Positions 1-6,416 of a stretch of DNA of 6,775 nt are shown here, in pieces; position 1 is the first letter of the stretch, and every line of letters starts with the position of its first letter. The notes under the pieces were generated by a model. That model saw only the letters and a program-made list of their open reading frames with translations, made no database searches and was not told the origin of the DNA. This DNA comes from Thomasclavelia sp. Lineage in GTDB: Bacteria > Bacillota_I > Bacilli_A > Erysipelotrichales > Coprobacillaceae. Where the stretch lies: contig JAHHSU010000057.1 of assembly GCA_020025035.1 (NCBI GenBank), positions 1-6,775 of the forward strand, in the 5' to 3' direction. Position numbers and translations under genes: made by a program.

Positions 1-1081
1 TATTACAGTAATATTGGAAGATATGAAGGAAAAAGAGTTGTATAGAAATGTTAGTGGGTATCATAATACTAATTTTATAATACCAGAAGATGAAGAAGGT
101 ATCACAAATGAAGTTATAGATAAGGTTATTGAATCTGCTATAGCACATAATGTTGTATTGATAAAGGTAACATACGATGATGATAATCGTTCAGTAGATC
201 AATATATTAGTAGTGAAGATATTTTTACTTTATATCGTAATCAACTAAATTTAAAGCTTGAAAATACGGATTCATTATTAGGAATTACAACTTATAAAGA
301 TGAATCAACTTTATATTATCCTGATTTTCTAAATAATGATAAATATTCCTTTTATCCTATAAATATGATGAAAGATAGAGGAATATATCGTTTTGGATCT
401 TATGTTGCTTATTATCAAAATGAAGAAGATTATTTTAAGTTTAGAGATGAAGCTAAAGATATTTTGAAAGTCCCTATGGAATCATTACATAATGAACATG
501 TAGGACAACATGGTGAACCAATTTTCTTTTATAATATGGTAACCATATTTTGCATTGCTTTTTTTGTATTATTTTATTTTGTATTAACTGTATTTTTATT
601 TTATAGAGATTCAAAAAAGACAGGTATATTAACACTATTAGGTTTTGACAATATTGGGATATTAAAAAATAATTTAAGAAACTTTTCTATACGTATTGTA
701 ATAGCGAGTTTAATATTATTTATATTATCTTTACTTTTCTTACCAAATATCAAACTATCTATACTTATAAAATTGATTGAAATAGATGTATTTATTCTTG
801 TTTTATCTATTGTTTTATCCTATTTAGCTTTGTTGTTCTTACAAAAATATTTCTCATTATCCAATATTTAAAAAAAGCAATCTGTTATACATAAAATAAG
901 TAATTTATGTTTAATATGTAAATTTGTAATGATGTCATGTATGATTTTGTTTACAATATATTTTGTACCATTAATTGAAGAATCACTACATGCTAGTAGA
1001 GGTTTAAAAGATAATAAAGTGCTGATGGATTATGCAGTTTTTCCTAATATCTGTATATTTGTAAATGATACTAAAAGATGA
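1..1081 (+). pseudogene. Decayed FtsX-like permease of a lactococcin 972-type ABC transporter (5' end outside window)
   Basis: The frame is open from base 2, so the gene begins upstream; the TTG at 14 and ATG at 23 are internal codons. What remains is part of a first extracellular domain, three membrane segments (about 530-605, 680-745 and 750-850), then TAA at 869-871. The same frame continues for 69 codons to TGA at 1079-1081 and still looks like the family: a basic stretch, a fourth membrane segment (about 902-975) and the start of a second extracellular domain ending near YAVFPN. Landmarks match the intact neighbour: RFGS before the second membrane segment, TLLGF against SLLGW in the cytoplasmic loop, and the post-stop segment against its fifth membrane segment. 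About 300 C-terminal residues are missing. The family is the bacteriocin-associated integral membrane protein group, by resemblance. A sequencing error could explain one stop codon but not the lost C-terminal half. Inactive unless the fragment has a role of its own. Confidence 0.8.
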
Positions 1082-1108
1082 AATGTCTAGCTAATTATAT
1101 AGAACACA

Positions 1109-1137
1109 TTGACTTTGATAGCGTTTTCAACTATACT
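1109..1137 (+). promoter_or_regulatory. Candidate promoter for the small ORF, permease and ATPase
   Basis: TTGACT at 1109-1114 and TATACT at 1132-1137 are separated by exactly 17 bases, each one base off the sigma-A consensus. Transcription would start near 1144, just at the purine-rich SD-like AGGGAAGGG (1144-1152), giving a very short leader. It lies in remnant sequence of the decayed permease, so it would give the intact transporter its own promoter. In DNA this AT-rich, chance matches are common, which limits confidence. Confidence 0.5.
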
Positions 1138-1156
1138 TTAGATAGGGAAGGGTGTT

Positions 1157-1279
1157 ATGAATATGAAAACATTATTAAAGGTAAAAAGAATTAAAAAATT
1201 AAATGATGTGTTTGCTGTCCACATATTTTTAAAAATGAATTATAATCGAATTGAAATAAACTGGAATGGTTGCTCATGA
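1157..1279 (+). CDS. Small ORF of 40 residues overlapping the permease start
   Basis: This short ORF starts with ATG at 1157 (a second in-frame ATG is at 1163) just after the SD-like AGGGAAGGG at 1144-1152. Its TGA (1277-1279) overlaps the ATG of the permease at 1276 as ATGA, an arrangement typical of translational coupling. The permease has only a weak SD of its own, so translation of this ORF could help it start. The product has a lysine-rich N-terminal third, no signal peptide or membrane segment, and one cysteine near its C-terminus. I do not recognise a family. It does not look like a lactococcin 972 precursor, which is longer and secreted. An alternative is that it is residue of the decayed permease: its middle weakly resembles the KYKLDD to SVHHY region of the intact copy. 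Real peptide, leader ORF or relic are all possible. Confidence 0.35.
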   Translation: MNMKTLLKVKRIKKLNDVFAVHIFLKMNYNRIEINWNGCS

Positions 1280-3492
1280 AAAAAGTCTCAATCATTGGAA
1301 AAAAGAGATACATAGGTTTTTTATTAATAGTAATGCAAGGCATTTTAGTTGCTTTGCTTACTATTTTAGTATTGGATAGTAATTACATAAATAGGTGGAA
1401 TAATTATTTAGAAAAAAATGATAATCTAACTATACATATAAAGAATGTATCAGACAATCATACAGAAGATGTTACTGATTTTTTATATAATCAGGCGTAT
1501 GAATATAATCTTTTTATAGTAAAAAAAGCTGATAAAATCAGTCAATCTGGTACGTTTTTAGGATATTCATTTGGTATCTGTGGAGATCCAAAAGGAAAAG
1601 ATGTAACATTTAGCTTTTTAAATAATGTTATATTAACTGCTAATGATTTTACTAAGTTACTCTTATCAAATACAAATGATAGTACACTAGGTGTGGATCA
1701 AGGAAGCATTCATAGTTTAAAAGCAATTCCATCATTTAGGTTTGGATCAAATATTTCAGTAAAAAAACTAAATGTCTTAATTGAGGAAAGTAAATCTATT
1801 AATGGAGATTATATAATAGTTGGATTAAAAAATGACCAAAAGACTCCTTTTTTAGAAGCACTTGCATTAAAATGTAATGTTTCAGTTAACCAACTCACAC
1901 AATCAATGCAGGGAAATCGATTTGATGATAGCCTAAAAACAATGATTATATGTGTATTGATTATTTTTCAAATGGTATTAAATGCTGTGTATTTTACCAT
2001 CATTTCTATACGAAATATAGATAAAAGTGGTAAATTATCATTGCTTGGATGGTCTAGGATTTATTATTGTAGTGAAACATTGGGTCAATTTGTTAAGTAT
2101 TCTATTATTAATATGCCACTTCAAATTATTATAGGAATATTACTTTCTGGATGGAGTAAGGTAAATGCATTATTTATTAGTTACTTTACTTTATTTGCAA
2201 TTGTTAATGTAGTATTAGTTTTAATTGAATTGTCTGTTCCTACTATAATTCAACTATCTATTACTCCTATTAATGCGATTAGAAGAAGAATACCAAAAAA
2301 AATATTATATACCTTTGGAATACTACTATATTTGATTGTTAGTATTGCGACAATGTATTGTGCAGTATATGTGGATTCACCTATAAGAAGTGTCTTTGAT
2401 AATGTAAAGCTTTCCAAAGCCTGGCAAAGTGTATCAGACTATCAAATATTAGAAGAAATAACAGTTGGTAATGATGATAGTTCTATCAAAGGAGAAAGTA
2501 AAGAATTATTTGATAGTTTTTACAAGTGGTATAAAGACATTTATGAAAATGAAGGTGTGTTTTTAATACATACTAGGTATTATGATAATAATGTATTGGA
2601 TATTTGGAAAAATTCAAATACTTACCAACATATTCCTAATCAACCTACATGGTATTTTGCTTTTTCACCAAATTATATTCAACAACTTCATTTAAGCGTA
2701 GATGAGGAAATCTTTAATGAAGCTAAATCAGGTACTAGAGTATATATGATACCAACAACTTATCCTAAAGAGGAAAGAGAAAATTTAGAAAATTGGATTA
2801 AGGATTCTATACCTAAATCAGTAGAGGGAGATATACAAACTACGTTTACTAAAGAAGGAAAGATTAAGTTTGTAGAATACGATCCTTCTAATGAACTATT
2901 TACATGGAATGCAAAAAATTTGGATCAGTATTTTGTTACAAACCCAATTATATACATATGTACTCCTGAAAATATGACATTTTTTGAGTTAGAAAGTCTA
3001 CGTGCAGAAGGATTAGATGGATATATTAAATTTGAAAATATAGAAATTGCACAAAAATATTTAAGTAATGAGATATTAGAAAAATATAAATTAGATGACA
3101 ATCAACCTCAATTTACAAGCGTACATCATTATATAGATGGATTACAAAAAACATTTATTCAAATAATTTTATGGTTTGGAATGATAGGATTAATATTAAT
3201 TGTTATTTTAATAGGAATCTTAATTGCACTTGCTAATGTATTTAGAATGGGAAATCAAGAAAAGATAAATGTGAAGAAATTTTTAGGATATAGTTTTATG
3301 CAAATATATAAACTACCTGTTTGTTTATTAACGATTAGTTCATTTGTTCAAATTTTAATTATGATTATCTTCAAGTCAAAAGCAGGAATAATATTAATGG
3401 TAGCATTAGCATGTATTCAATTTATTATTTTTATTCAATATATGAGTAAATGTGAAATTAAGAATATATTAAAATCGTTTAAGGAGGAGTGA
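1276..3492 (+). CDS. Bacteriocin-associated ABC transporter permease, FtsX/MacB-like, two-part
   Basis: This 738-residue membrane protein partners the ATPase that follows. I see a membrane segment at about residues 13-33, an extracellular domain at 34-221, segments near 222-245, 275-292, 298-323 and 343-365, a second extracellular domain at 366-628, and segments near 629-655, 680-700 and 703-722. That is two copies of the 4-segment MacB/FtsX plan, each with a large domain outside. Both cytoplasmic loops carry the LG element of this fold (SLLGW near 254-258, FLGYSF near 669-674). Members of this group usually lie with lactococcin 972-like bacteriocin genes and are thought to act in export or immunity; the substrate here is unknown. 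ATG at 1276 is preferred over TTG at 1270 because it gives the typical MKK start and forms the ATGA overlap with the ORF before it. The gene ends 7 bases before the ATPase start. It is intact, unlike the copy upstream. Confidence 0.8.
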   Translation: MKKVSIIGKKRYIGFLLIVMQGILVALLTILVLDSNYINRWNNYLEKNDNLTIHIKNVSDNHTEDVTDFLYNQAYEYNLFIVKKADKISQSGTFLGYSFGICGDPKGKDVTFSFLNNVILTANDFTKLLLSNTNDSTLGVDQGSIHSLKAIPSFRFGSNISVKKLNVLIEESKSINGDYIIVGLKNDQKTPFLEALALKCNVSVNQLTQSMQGNRFDDSLKTMIICVLIIFQMVLNAVYFTIISIRNIDKSGKLSLLGWSRIYYCSETLGQFVKYSIINMPLQIIIGILLSGWSKVNALFISYFTLFAIVNVVLVLIELSVPTIIQLSITPINAIRRRIPKKILYTFGILLYLIVSIATMYCAVYVDSPIRSVFDNVKLSKAWQSVSDYQILEEITVGNDDSSIKGESKELFDSFYKWYKDIYENEGVFLIHTRYYDNNVLDIWKNSNTYQHIPNQPTWYFAFSPNYIQQLHLSVDEEIFNEAKSGTRVYMIPTTYPKEERENLENWIKDSIPKSVEGDIQTTFTKEGKIKFVEYDPSNELFTWNAKNLDQYFVTNPIIYICTPENMTFFELESLRAEGLDGYIKFENIEIAQKYLSNEILEKYKLDDNQPQFTSVHHYIDGLQKTFIQIILWFGMIGLILIVILIGILIALANVFRMGNQEKINVKKFLGYSFMQIYKLPVCLLTISSFVQILIMIIFKSKAGIILMVALACIQFIIFIQYMSKCEIKNILKSFKEE

Positions 3493-3499
3493 TGATACG

Positions 3500-4141
3500 A
3501 TGGGGAGGATAGAAGTAAAAGATGTTAGTAAGCAATATGGTAACAGATATATATTTCAACATTTGAATTTAAAGGTTGATAGTGGAGAATTTGTTGCGAT
3601 AGTTGGAAAAAGTGGTTGTGGTAAATCAACACTTTTAAATATGATAGGATTATTAGAAGATTATGATAGTGGAAGTATTGAGATTAATGGAAAAAAACTT
3701 CCTAAAATTGAAAGTAAATCAGCTACTATTTTAAGAAGAGATACGATAAATTATTTGTTTCAGTCATTTGCATTAATTAATGATATGACAATATATGATA
3801 ATTTAATATTAGCAATGAAATTTTTAAATAAGAGTAATAAAGAAAAAGATAAAATGATTCATAATATCTTAAAAGAGGTTGGGTTAGATCATTTAATAAA
3901 TGAAAAGATTAATACGTTATCTGGTGGTGAACAACAAAGAGTAGCAATAGCAAGAACCATGTTAAAACCAGGTGATATTATATTAGCAGATGAACCAACA
4001 GGATCATTGGATCCAATATCTTCTGATATGGTATTTGGGTTAATTAGAGATTTATGCAAACAATATCATAAAACTGTATTAATGGTTACTCATAATATGG
4101 ATTTAGCTAGTCAAGCTGATCGAATTATTACAATTGCTTAA
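3500..4141 (+). CDS. ABC transporter ATPase, lactococcin 972 export group
   Basis: A complete 213-residue nucleotide-binding subunit that would power the permease just upstream from the cytoplasmic face. All motifs are present: Walker A GKSGCGKST (36-44), Q-loop Gln88 in YLFQSFALI, signature LSGGEQQR (140-147), Walker B ILADE ending at Asp164-Glu165, D-loop SLD (169-171) and switch His198 in VTHNMD. It belongs to the MacB/LolD-like class of small ATPases; the GEFVAIVGKSG opening and YLFQSFALI Q-loop are what I know from the ATPases paired with lactococcin 972-type loci. The SD AAGGAGG at 3481-3487 sits within the end of the permease gene, so the two genes form one transcription and translation unit. 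The stop is doubled (TAA TAA) and a hairpin terminator follows at once. The ATPase class is certain; the substrate group rests on resemblance and the neighbour. Confidence 0.9.
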   Translation: MGRIEVKDVSKQYGNRYIFQHLNLKVDSGEFVAIVGKSGCGKSTLLNMIGLLEDYDSGSIEINGKKLPKIESKSATILRRDTINYLFQSFALINDMTIYDNLILAMKFLNKSNKEKDKMIHNILKEVGLDHLINEKINTLSGGEQQRVAIARTMLKPGDIILADEPTGSLDPISSDMVFGLIRDLCKQYHKTVLMVTHNMDLASQADRIITIA

Positions 4142-4143
4142 TA

Positions 4144-4178
4144 AAAAAGCTAGATTAAAATACATAATCTAGCTTTTT
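4144..4178. terminator. Bidirectional intrinsic terminator between converging operons
   Basis: Bases 4144-4157 and 4165-4178 form a perfect 14-bp stem around a 7-base loop (4158-4164). The core GCTAGATTA arm is flanked by A5 on the left and T5 on the right, so each strand reads as a hairpin ending in a U tract. On the plus strand it follows the ATPase stop directly; on the minus strand it lies 28 bases past the second CHR gene. Confidence 0.9.
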
Positions 4179-4205
4179 AATATATTAAGATAAAATAAGA
4201 AAGAA

Positions 4206-4760
4206 TTAACCAAATTGAAAGATTATTCCAACTAATGCACTAAATAAAATTAAGGCAAGAGGGTGGCAGTTAGATTTTCGATAAAGAAATGAAACAACTA
4301 TCGCTAGCAAACACCCTTCATAAAATAAAATATTATTAATTCCAGTTGGATTTTTTTGAATAAATGTTTCAATAGCCAGGTGAATTAAAGCAACACTAAT
4401 CATTGCTAAAGATGCTGGTCGAAGTGTAGTAAATAATACTTTAATATGTTTACTATGAGAATATCTTTCCATTAGTTTTGATATAAAAATAATGATGATT
4501 AATGAAGGAAGTACTAATGCAATAGTTGTTACTAGTGCTCCAAAAAAACCATTTATAATAAATCCTGTATAGGTTGCCATGTTGATTCCAATAGCACCTG
4601 GTGTTGATTCTGCAACGGCGATCATTGTAGTAATATCTTGATGTGAAAACCAATGGCTTGTATTAGATAATTGATATAAAAATGGAACTGTGGCTAAACC
4701 ACCACCAATAGAAAAAAGTCCAATTTTAAAAAATTCAATAAAGAGTTTGATTAACATCAT
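4206..4760 (-). CDS. Chromate transporter (CHR) family short protein, second of pair
   Basis: A 184-residue inner-membrane protein of the CHR superfamily. The family N-terminal signature is present: an amphipathic opening with FSIGGGLATVPFL (residues 16-28), then ESTPGAIGINMATYTGF (51-67). Hydrophobic segments follow near 69-95, 114-132, 145-160 and 167-183. Single-domain CHR proteins of about 180 residues occur in pairs, as in Bacillus subtilis ywrA/ywrB, and the two parts together match one double-length ChrA. The start ATG at 4760 overlaps the TGA of the gene before it (ATGA), with SD GGAGG at 4770-4774 inside that gene; a second ATG at 4757 is also possible. Family members export chromate by proton-coupled exchange in tested cases, but the natural substrate here is not evident and no resistance regulator is adjacent. 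Confidence 0.9.
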   Translation of the reverse strand: MMLIKLFIEFFKIGLFSIGGGLATVPFLYQLSNTSHWFSHQDITTMIAVAESTPGAIGINMATYTGFIINGFFGALVTTIALVLPSLIIIIFISKLMERYSHSKHIKVLFTTLRPASLAMISVALIHLAIETFIQKNPTGINNILFYEGCLLAIVVSFLYRKSNCHPLALILFSALVGIIFQFG

Positions 4761-5302
4761 TGTTTATGTCCTCCTGTAAGAAAATGGTAAATTAAACTAA
4801 TTATTCCAATTAAAATAATAATAAGTGATGGAGACAAATGACTAAATAAACTAACTAATAATACAAATACAAAAATTGCAAATGATTTTTTGTCTACAAT
4901 AGAACTATCCCATAATGCAATGATGGCATGGAGAACAAGAATAAATACAGCTATATGTATTCCAAAAAAAGCATGTTTAATAATTTTATAACTTTCAAAA
5001 ATATGCAAAAAAGATGCAACGGATAAAATAATGATAAAGGGAATTAAAATAAACCCAGATGTAGCAATAATAGCCCCTACCACACCTTTTCTTTTATTCC
5101 CGATAAATGTTGAAACATTGATTGCAATAATGCCTGGCGTACATTGACCAACTGTAAAATAATCCAACAATTCTTCTTTTGTGACCCAATTACGTTTATA
5201 TACTAATTCTTTTTTTAATAATGGTAACATTGCATAACCACCACCAAATGTTAGTGCTCCTATTTTTACAAATAATAAAAATAATTCTAAATACTCGTTC
5301 AA
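4757..5302 (-). CDS. Chromate transporter (CHR) family short protein, first of pair
   Basis: A 181-residue CHR-family membrane protein and the first gene of the two-gene operon. It shows LTFGGGYAMLPLL (residues 17-29), QCTPGIIAINVSTFIG (53-68), and hydrophobic segments near 73-98, 108-130, 140-155 and 158-177. The start is TTG at 5302, supported by SD AAAGGAG (5310-5316) seven bases away; the only nearby ATG, Met25, would remove the conserved FGGG motif. The two proteins are clearly related to each other and probably sit in the membrane as a heterodimer of opposite orientation, as proposed for other paired short CHR proteins. C-terminal bases GGAGG encode its last glycines and serve as the SD of the next gene, so translation is coupled. 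Substrate is inferred only from the family. Confidence 0.9.
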   Translation of the reverse strand: MNEYLELFLLFVKIGALTFGGGYAMLPLLKKELVYKRNWVTKEELLDYFTVGQCTPGIIAINVSTFIGNKRKGVVGAIIATSGFILIPFIIILSVASFLHIFESYKIIKHAFFGIHIAVFILVLHAIIALWDSSIVDKKSFAIFVFVLLVSLFSHLSPSLIIILIGIISLIYHFLTGGHKQ

Positions 5303-5528
5303 TTTTTTTCTCCTTTAAATTAGTTTTATATAGACTATTTTATCAAATAATAAGTGGAAATGTTAATTCTTTTTTTAAAAGTGTTTTTATTCTTCTATCA
5401 ATTTTATAATTGTAGCATTATCTAGTATTATATTTATTTTATATTTGATAAATAAAAAGTAAGGATAACTTATTATGAAGTATAATAAATGTAACTGGAA
5501 AAATATGTTTGCAAATTGTCTCAAGATA
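5303..5528. other. Divergent intergenic region upstream of the CHR operon
   Basis: About 225 very AT-rich bases lie between the CHR operon (minus) and the rpsF promoter (plus). For the minus strand I see only weak promoter candidates: an extended -10, TGCTACAAT, at 5409-5417, a TATAAT at 5427-5432 with no good -35, and TTGATA (5396-5401) followed 17 bases later by TTAAAA (5373-5378). I cannot choose between them. No strong inverted repeat suggesting a repressor operator and no riboswitch-like fold is apparent. Confidence 0.4.
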
Positions 5529-5546
5529 TTTACAAAAAAACAATGA
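5475..5546 (+). CDS. Possible 23-residue small ORF ahead of rpsF
   Basis: ATG at 5475 follows an SD-like AAGGAT (5461-5466) by 8 bases and opens a 23-codon frame ending in TGA at 5544-5546. The predicted peptide is strongly basic, with two cysteines, two tryptophan/phenylalanine-containing turns and a KKQ C-terminus. It runs across the -35 element of the rpsF promoter, and I see no good promoter of its own. No family recognised; a chance ORF is quite likely. Confidence 0.15.
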   Translation: MKYNKCNWKNMFANCLKIFTKKQ

Positions 5547-5557
5547 TATGGTAGAAT
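5529..5557 (+). promoter_or_regulatory. Promoter of the rpsF-ssb-rpsR operon
   Basis: TTTACA at 5529-5534 and TAGAAT at 5552-5557 are 17 bases apart, and TG at 5549-5550 makes the -10 an extended one (TGGTAGAAT). This is close to the vegetative sigma-A consensus, fitting a highly expressed ribosomal protein operon. Transcription should start near 5563-5565, at the foot of the first leader hairpin. Confidence 0.75.
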
Positions 5558-5561
5558 GACA

Positions 5562-5635
5562 AGGCAAGTAAAAGAAATTTACTGCCTGCTTATACTAAAA
5601 TGTATAAGCCAATAGACCATAGGGAGGTGCACAAA
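5562..5635 (+). promoter_or_regulatory. Structured 5' leader of rpsF, possible S6:S18 autoregulatory site
   Basis: Two hairpins stand back to back. The first pairs AGGC (5562-5565) with GCCT (5584-5587) and AGTAAA (5567-5572) with TTTACT (5578-5583), with A5566 bulged and loop AGAAA. The second is a perfect 8-bp stem, GCTTATAC (5588-5595) with GTATAAGC (5602-5609), loop TAAAAT. Unpaired CAATAGACCAT and the SD GGGAGGTG (5622-5629) follow. CCT at 5585-5587 could instead pair with AGG at 5621-5623, extending the second stem to the SD and leaving an asymmetric 3' bulge. That outline resembles known S6:S18 leaders of rpsF, in which the S6:S18 complex represses its own mRNA. The CCG those leaders carry is not visible, only CCA. 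Regulation is inference. Confidence 0.5.
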
Positions 5636-5917
5636 ATGAATAAATACGAAATTATGTTTATTGTAAACCCAAATATTGAAGATGAAGCTAGAGGTGCATT
5701 ATTAGAAAATTTAAAAGGAATTTTAACTGCTAATAATGGAACTGTAGACAACGTTGATGAATGGGGATTACGTGATTTAGCTTATGAAATTAATGATTTC
5801 AAAAAAGGTTATTATGTAGTTTTAAATACAACAACGACAACTGCAGATATTGCGGAATTAGATCGTTTAACACGAATCAATGCAAATGTATTACGTCATA
5901 TGATTATTCGTAAATAG
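5636..5917 (+). CDS. rpsF: 30S ribosomal protein bS6
   Basis: A 93-residue protein of normal length for S6, which sits on the platform of the 30S subunit and binds 16S RNA together with S18. The opening MNKYEIMFIVNPN, the central WGLRDLAYEI (43-52) followed by KKGYYVV (56-62), and the C-terminal LDRLTRINANVLRHM (75-89) are the family hallmarks. The start at 5636 has the SD GGGAGGTG seven bases ahead. An in-frame ATG at 5600 would add 12 residues with no homology; it lies at the loop of the second leader hairpin and has no SD, so I reject it. First gene of the operon with ssb and rpsR. The stop is doubled (TAG TAG), and the second TAG runs into the ssb SD. Confidence 0.97.
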   Translation: MNKYEIMFIVNPNIEDEARGALLENLKGILTANNGTVDNVDEWGLRDLAYEINDFKKGYYVVLNTTTTTADIAELDRLTRINANVLRHMIIRK

Positions 5918-5931
5918 TAGAGGAAAATAGT

Positions 5932-6396
5932 ATGATAAATAGAGTTGTATTAGTAGGTCGAATGACACGTGATCCAGAGCTTAGAAGAACTCAAACGGGA
6001 ACTCCAGTTACAAGTTTTACGTTAGCAATGAATCGAAATTATTCGTCTGCTAATGGAGAACGTCAAGCAGATTTTATTAATTGTGTTGTTTGGAATAAAC
6101 CAGCAGAAAATGTTGAACGTTATTGTTCAAAAGGGTCATTAGTTGGTGTTGAGGGTAGGTTACAATCTCGTCAGTATGAAGCACAAGATGGTAGAAAAGT
6201 AACTGTTATAGAGGTGGTATGTGATTCTGTTCAATTCTTAGAAACTAAAGGAGCAAGAGAAAAGTCATCGCCACAAGTTGATGTATTTAATCAATCATTC
6301 TATGACACTCCACCTAAACCTACTTCGGATTTTAGTAGTGATTTTGAAGACACGAATAATACATTTGATATTATGGATGATGATATTCAATTTTAA
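5932..6396 (+). CDS. ssb: Single-stranded DNA-binding protein
   Basis: A 154-residue SSB, which coats single-stranded DNA as a tetramer in replication, repair and recombination. Residues 1-105 are the OB fold, with MINRVVLVGRMTRDPELR at the start, the DFINCVVW strand (47-54) and the GRLQSRQYE segment (75-83). A short polar linker rich in Ser, Asp, Asn and Pro follows, then the acidic tail DDDIQF. The tail normally ends DDDIPF or DDDLPF and docks partner proteins; here Gln (CAA) replaces Pro. The SD AGAGGA (5919-5924) overlaps the second stop codon after rpsF, so the genes are tightly coupled. Position between rpsF and rpsR is the classic Firmicute arrangement and marks this as the essential housekeeping SSB, not a phage or plasmid copy. 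Confidence 0.97.
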   Translation: MINRVVLVGRMTRDPELRRTQTGTPVTSFTLAMNRNYSSANGERQADFINCVVWNKPAENVERYCSKGSLVGVEGRLQSRQYEAQDGRKVTVIEVVCDSVQFLETKGAREKSSPQVDVFNQSFYDTPPKPTSDFSSDFEDTNNTFDIMDDDIQF

Positions 6397-6416
6397 TAAA
6401 GGAAGGATGTGTTAAA

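Noticed and set aside
14..871. A complete 285-residue gene starting at TTG 14
   Set aside because: The frame is open to the window edge and homology to the intact permease shows the N-terminus is outside; there is no SD before 14.
1079..1081. TGA read as tryptophan (code 4), rescuing the frame
   Set aside because: TGA is the proper stop of the intact permease and the first CHR gene, tryptophan is TGG throughout, and the earlier TAA at 869 would remain.
1078..1194. A 38-codon ORF starting at ATG 1078
   Set aside because: No SD, it contains the predicted promoter, and it most likely is remnant sequence of the decayed permease.
4453..4653. A 66-codon minus-strand ORF
   Set aside because: It lies wholly within the second CHR gene in another frame, and its Tyr/Asn/Arg-rich translation has no family character.
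5221..5409. A 62-codon plus-strand ORF
   Set aside because: It overlaps the start of the first CHR gene on the opposite strand, has no SD, and reads as low-complexity hydrophobic sequence from AT-rich DNA.
5600..5635. Upstream ATG giving an extended S6
   Set aside because: It is within the loop of the second leader hairpin, lacks an SD, and the S6 family begins at the ATG at 5636.
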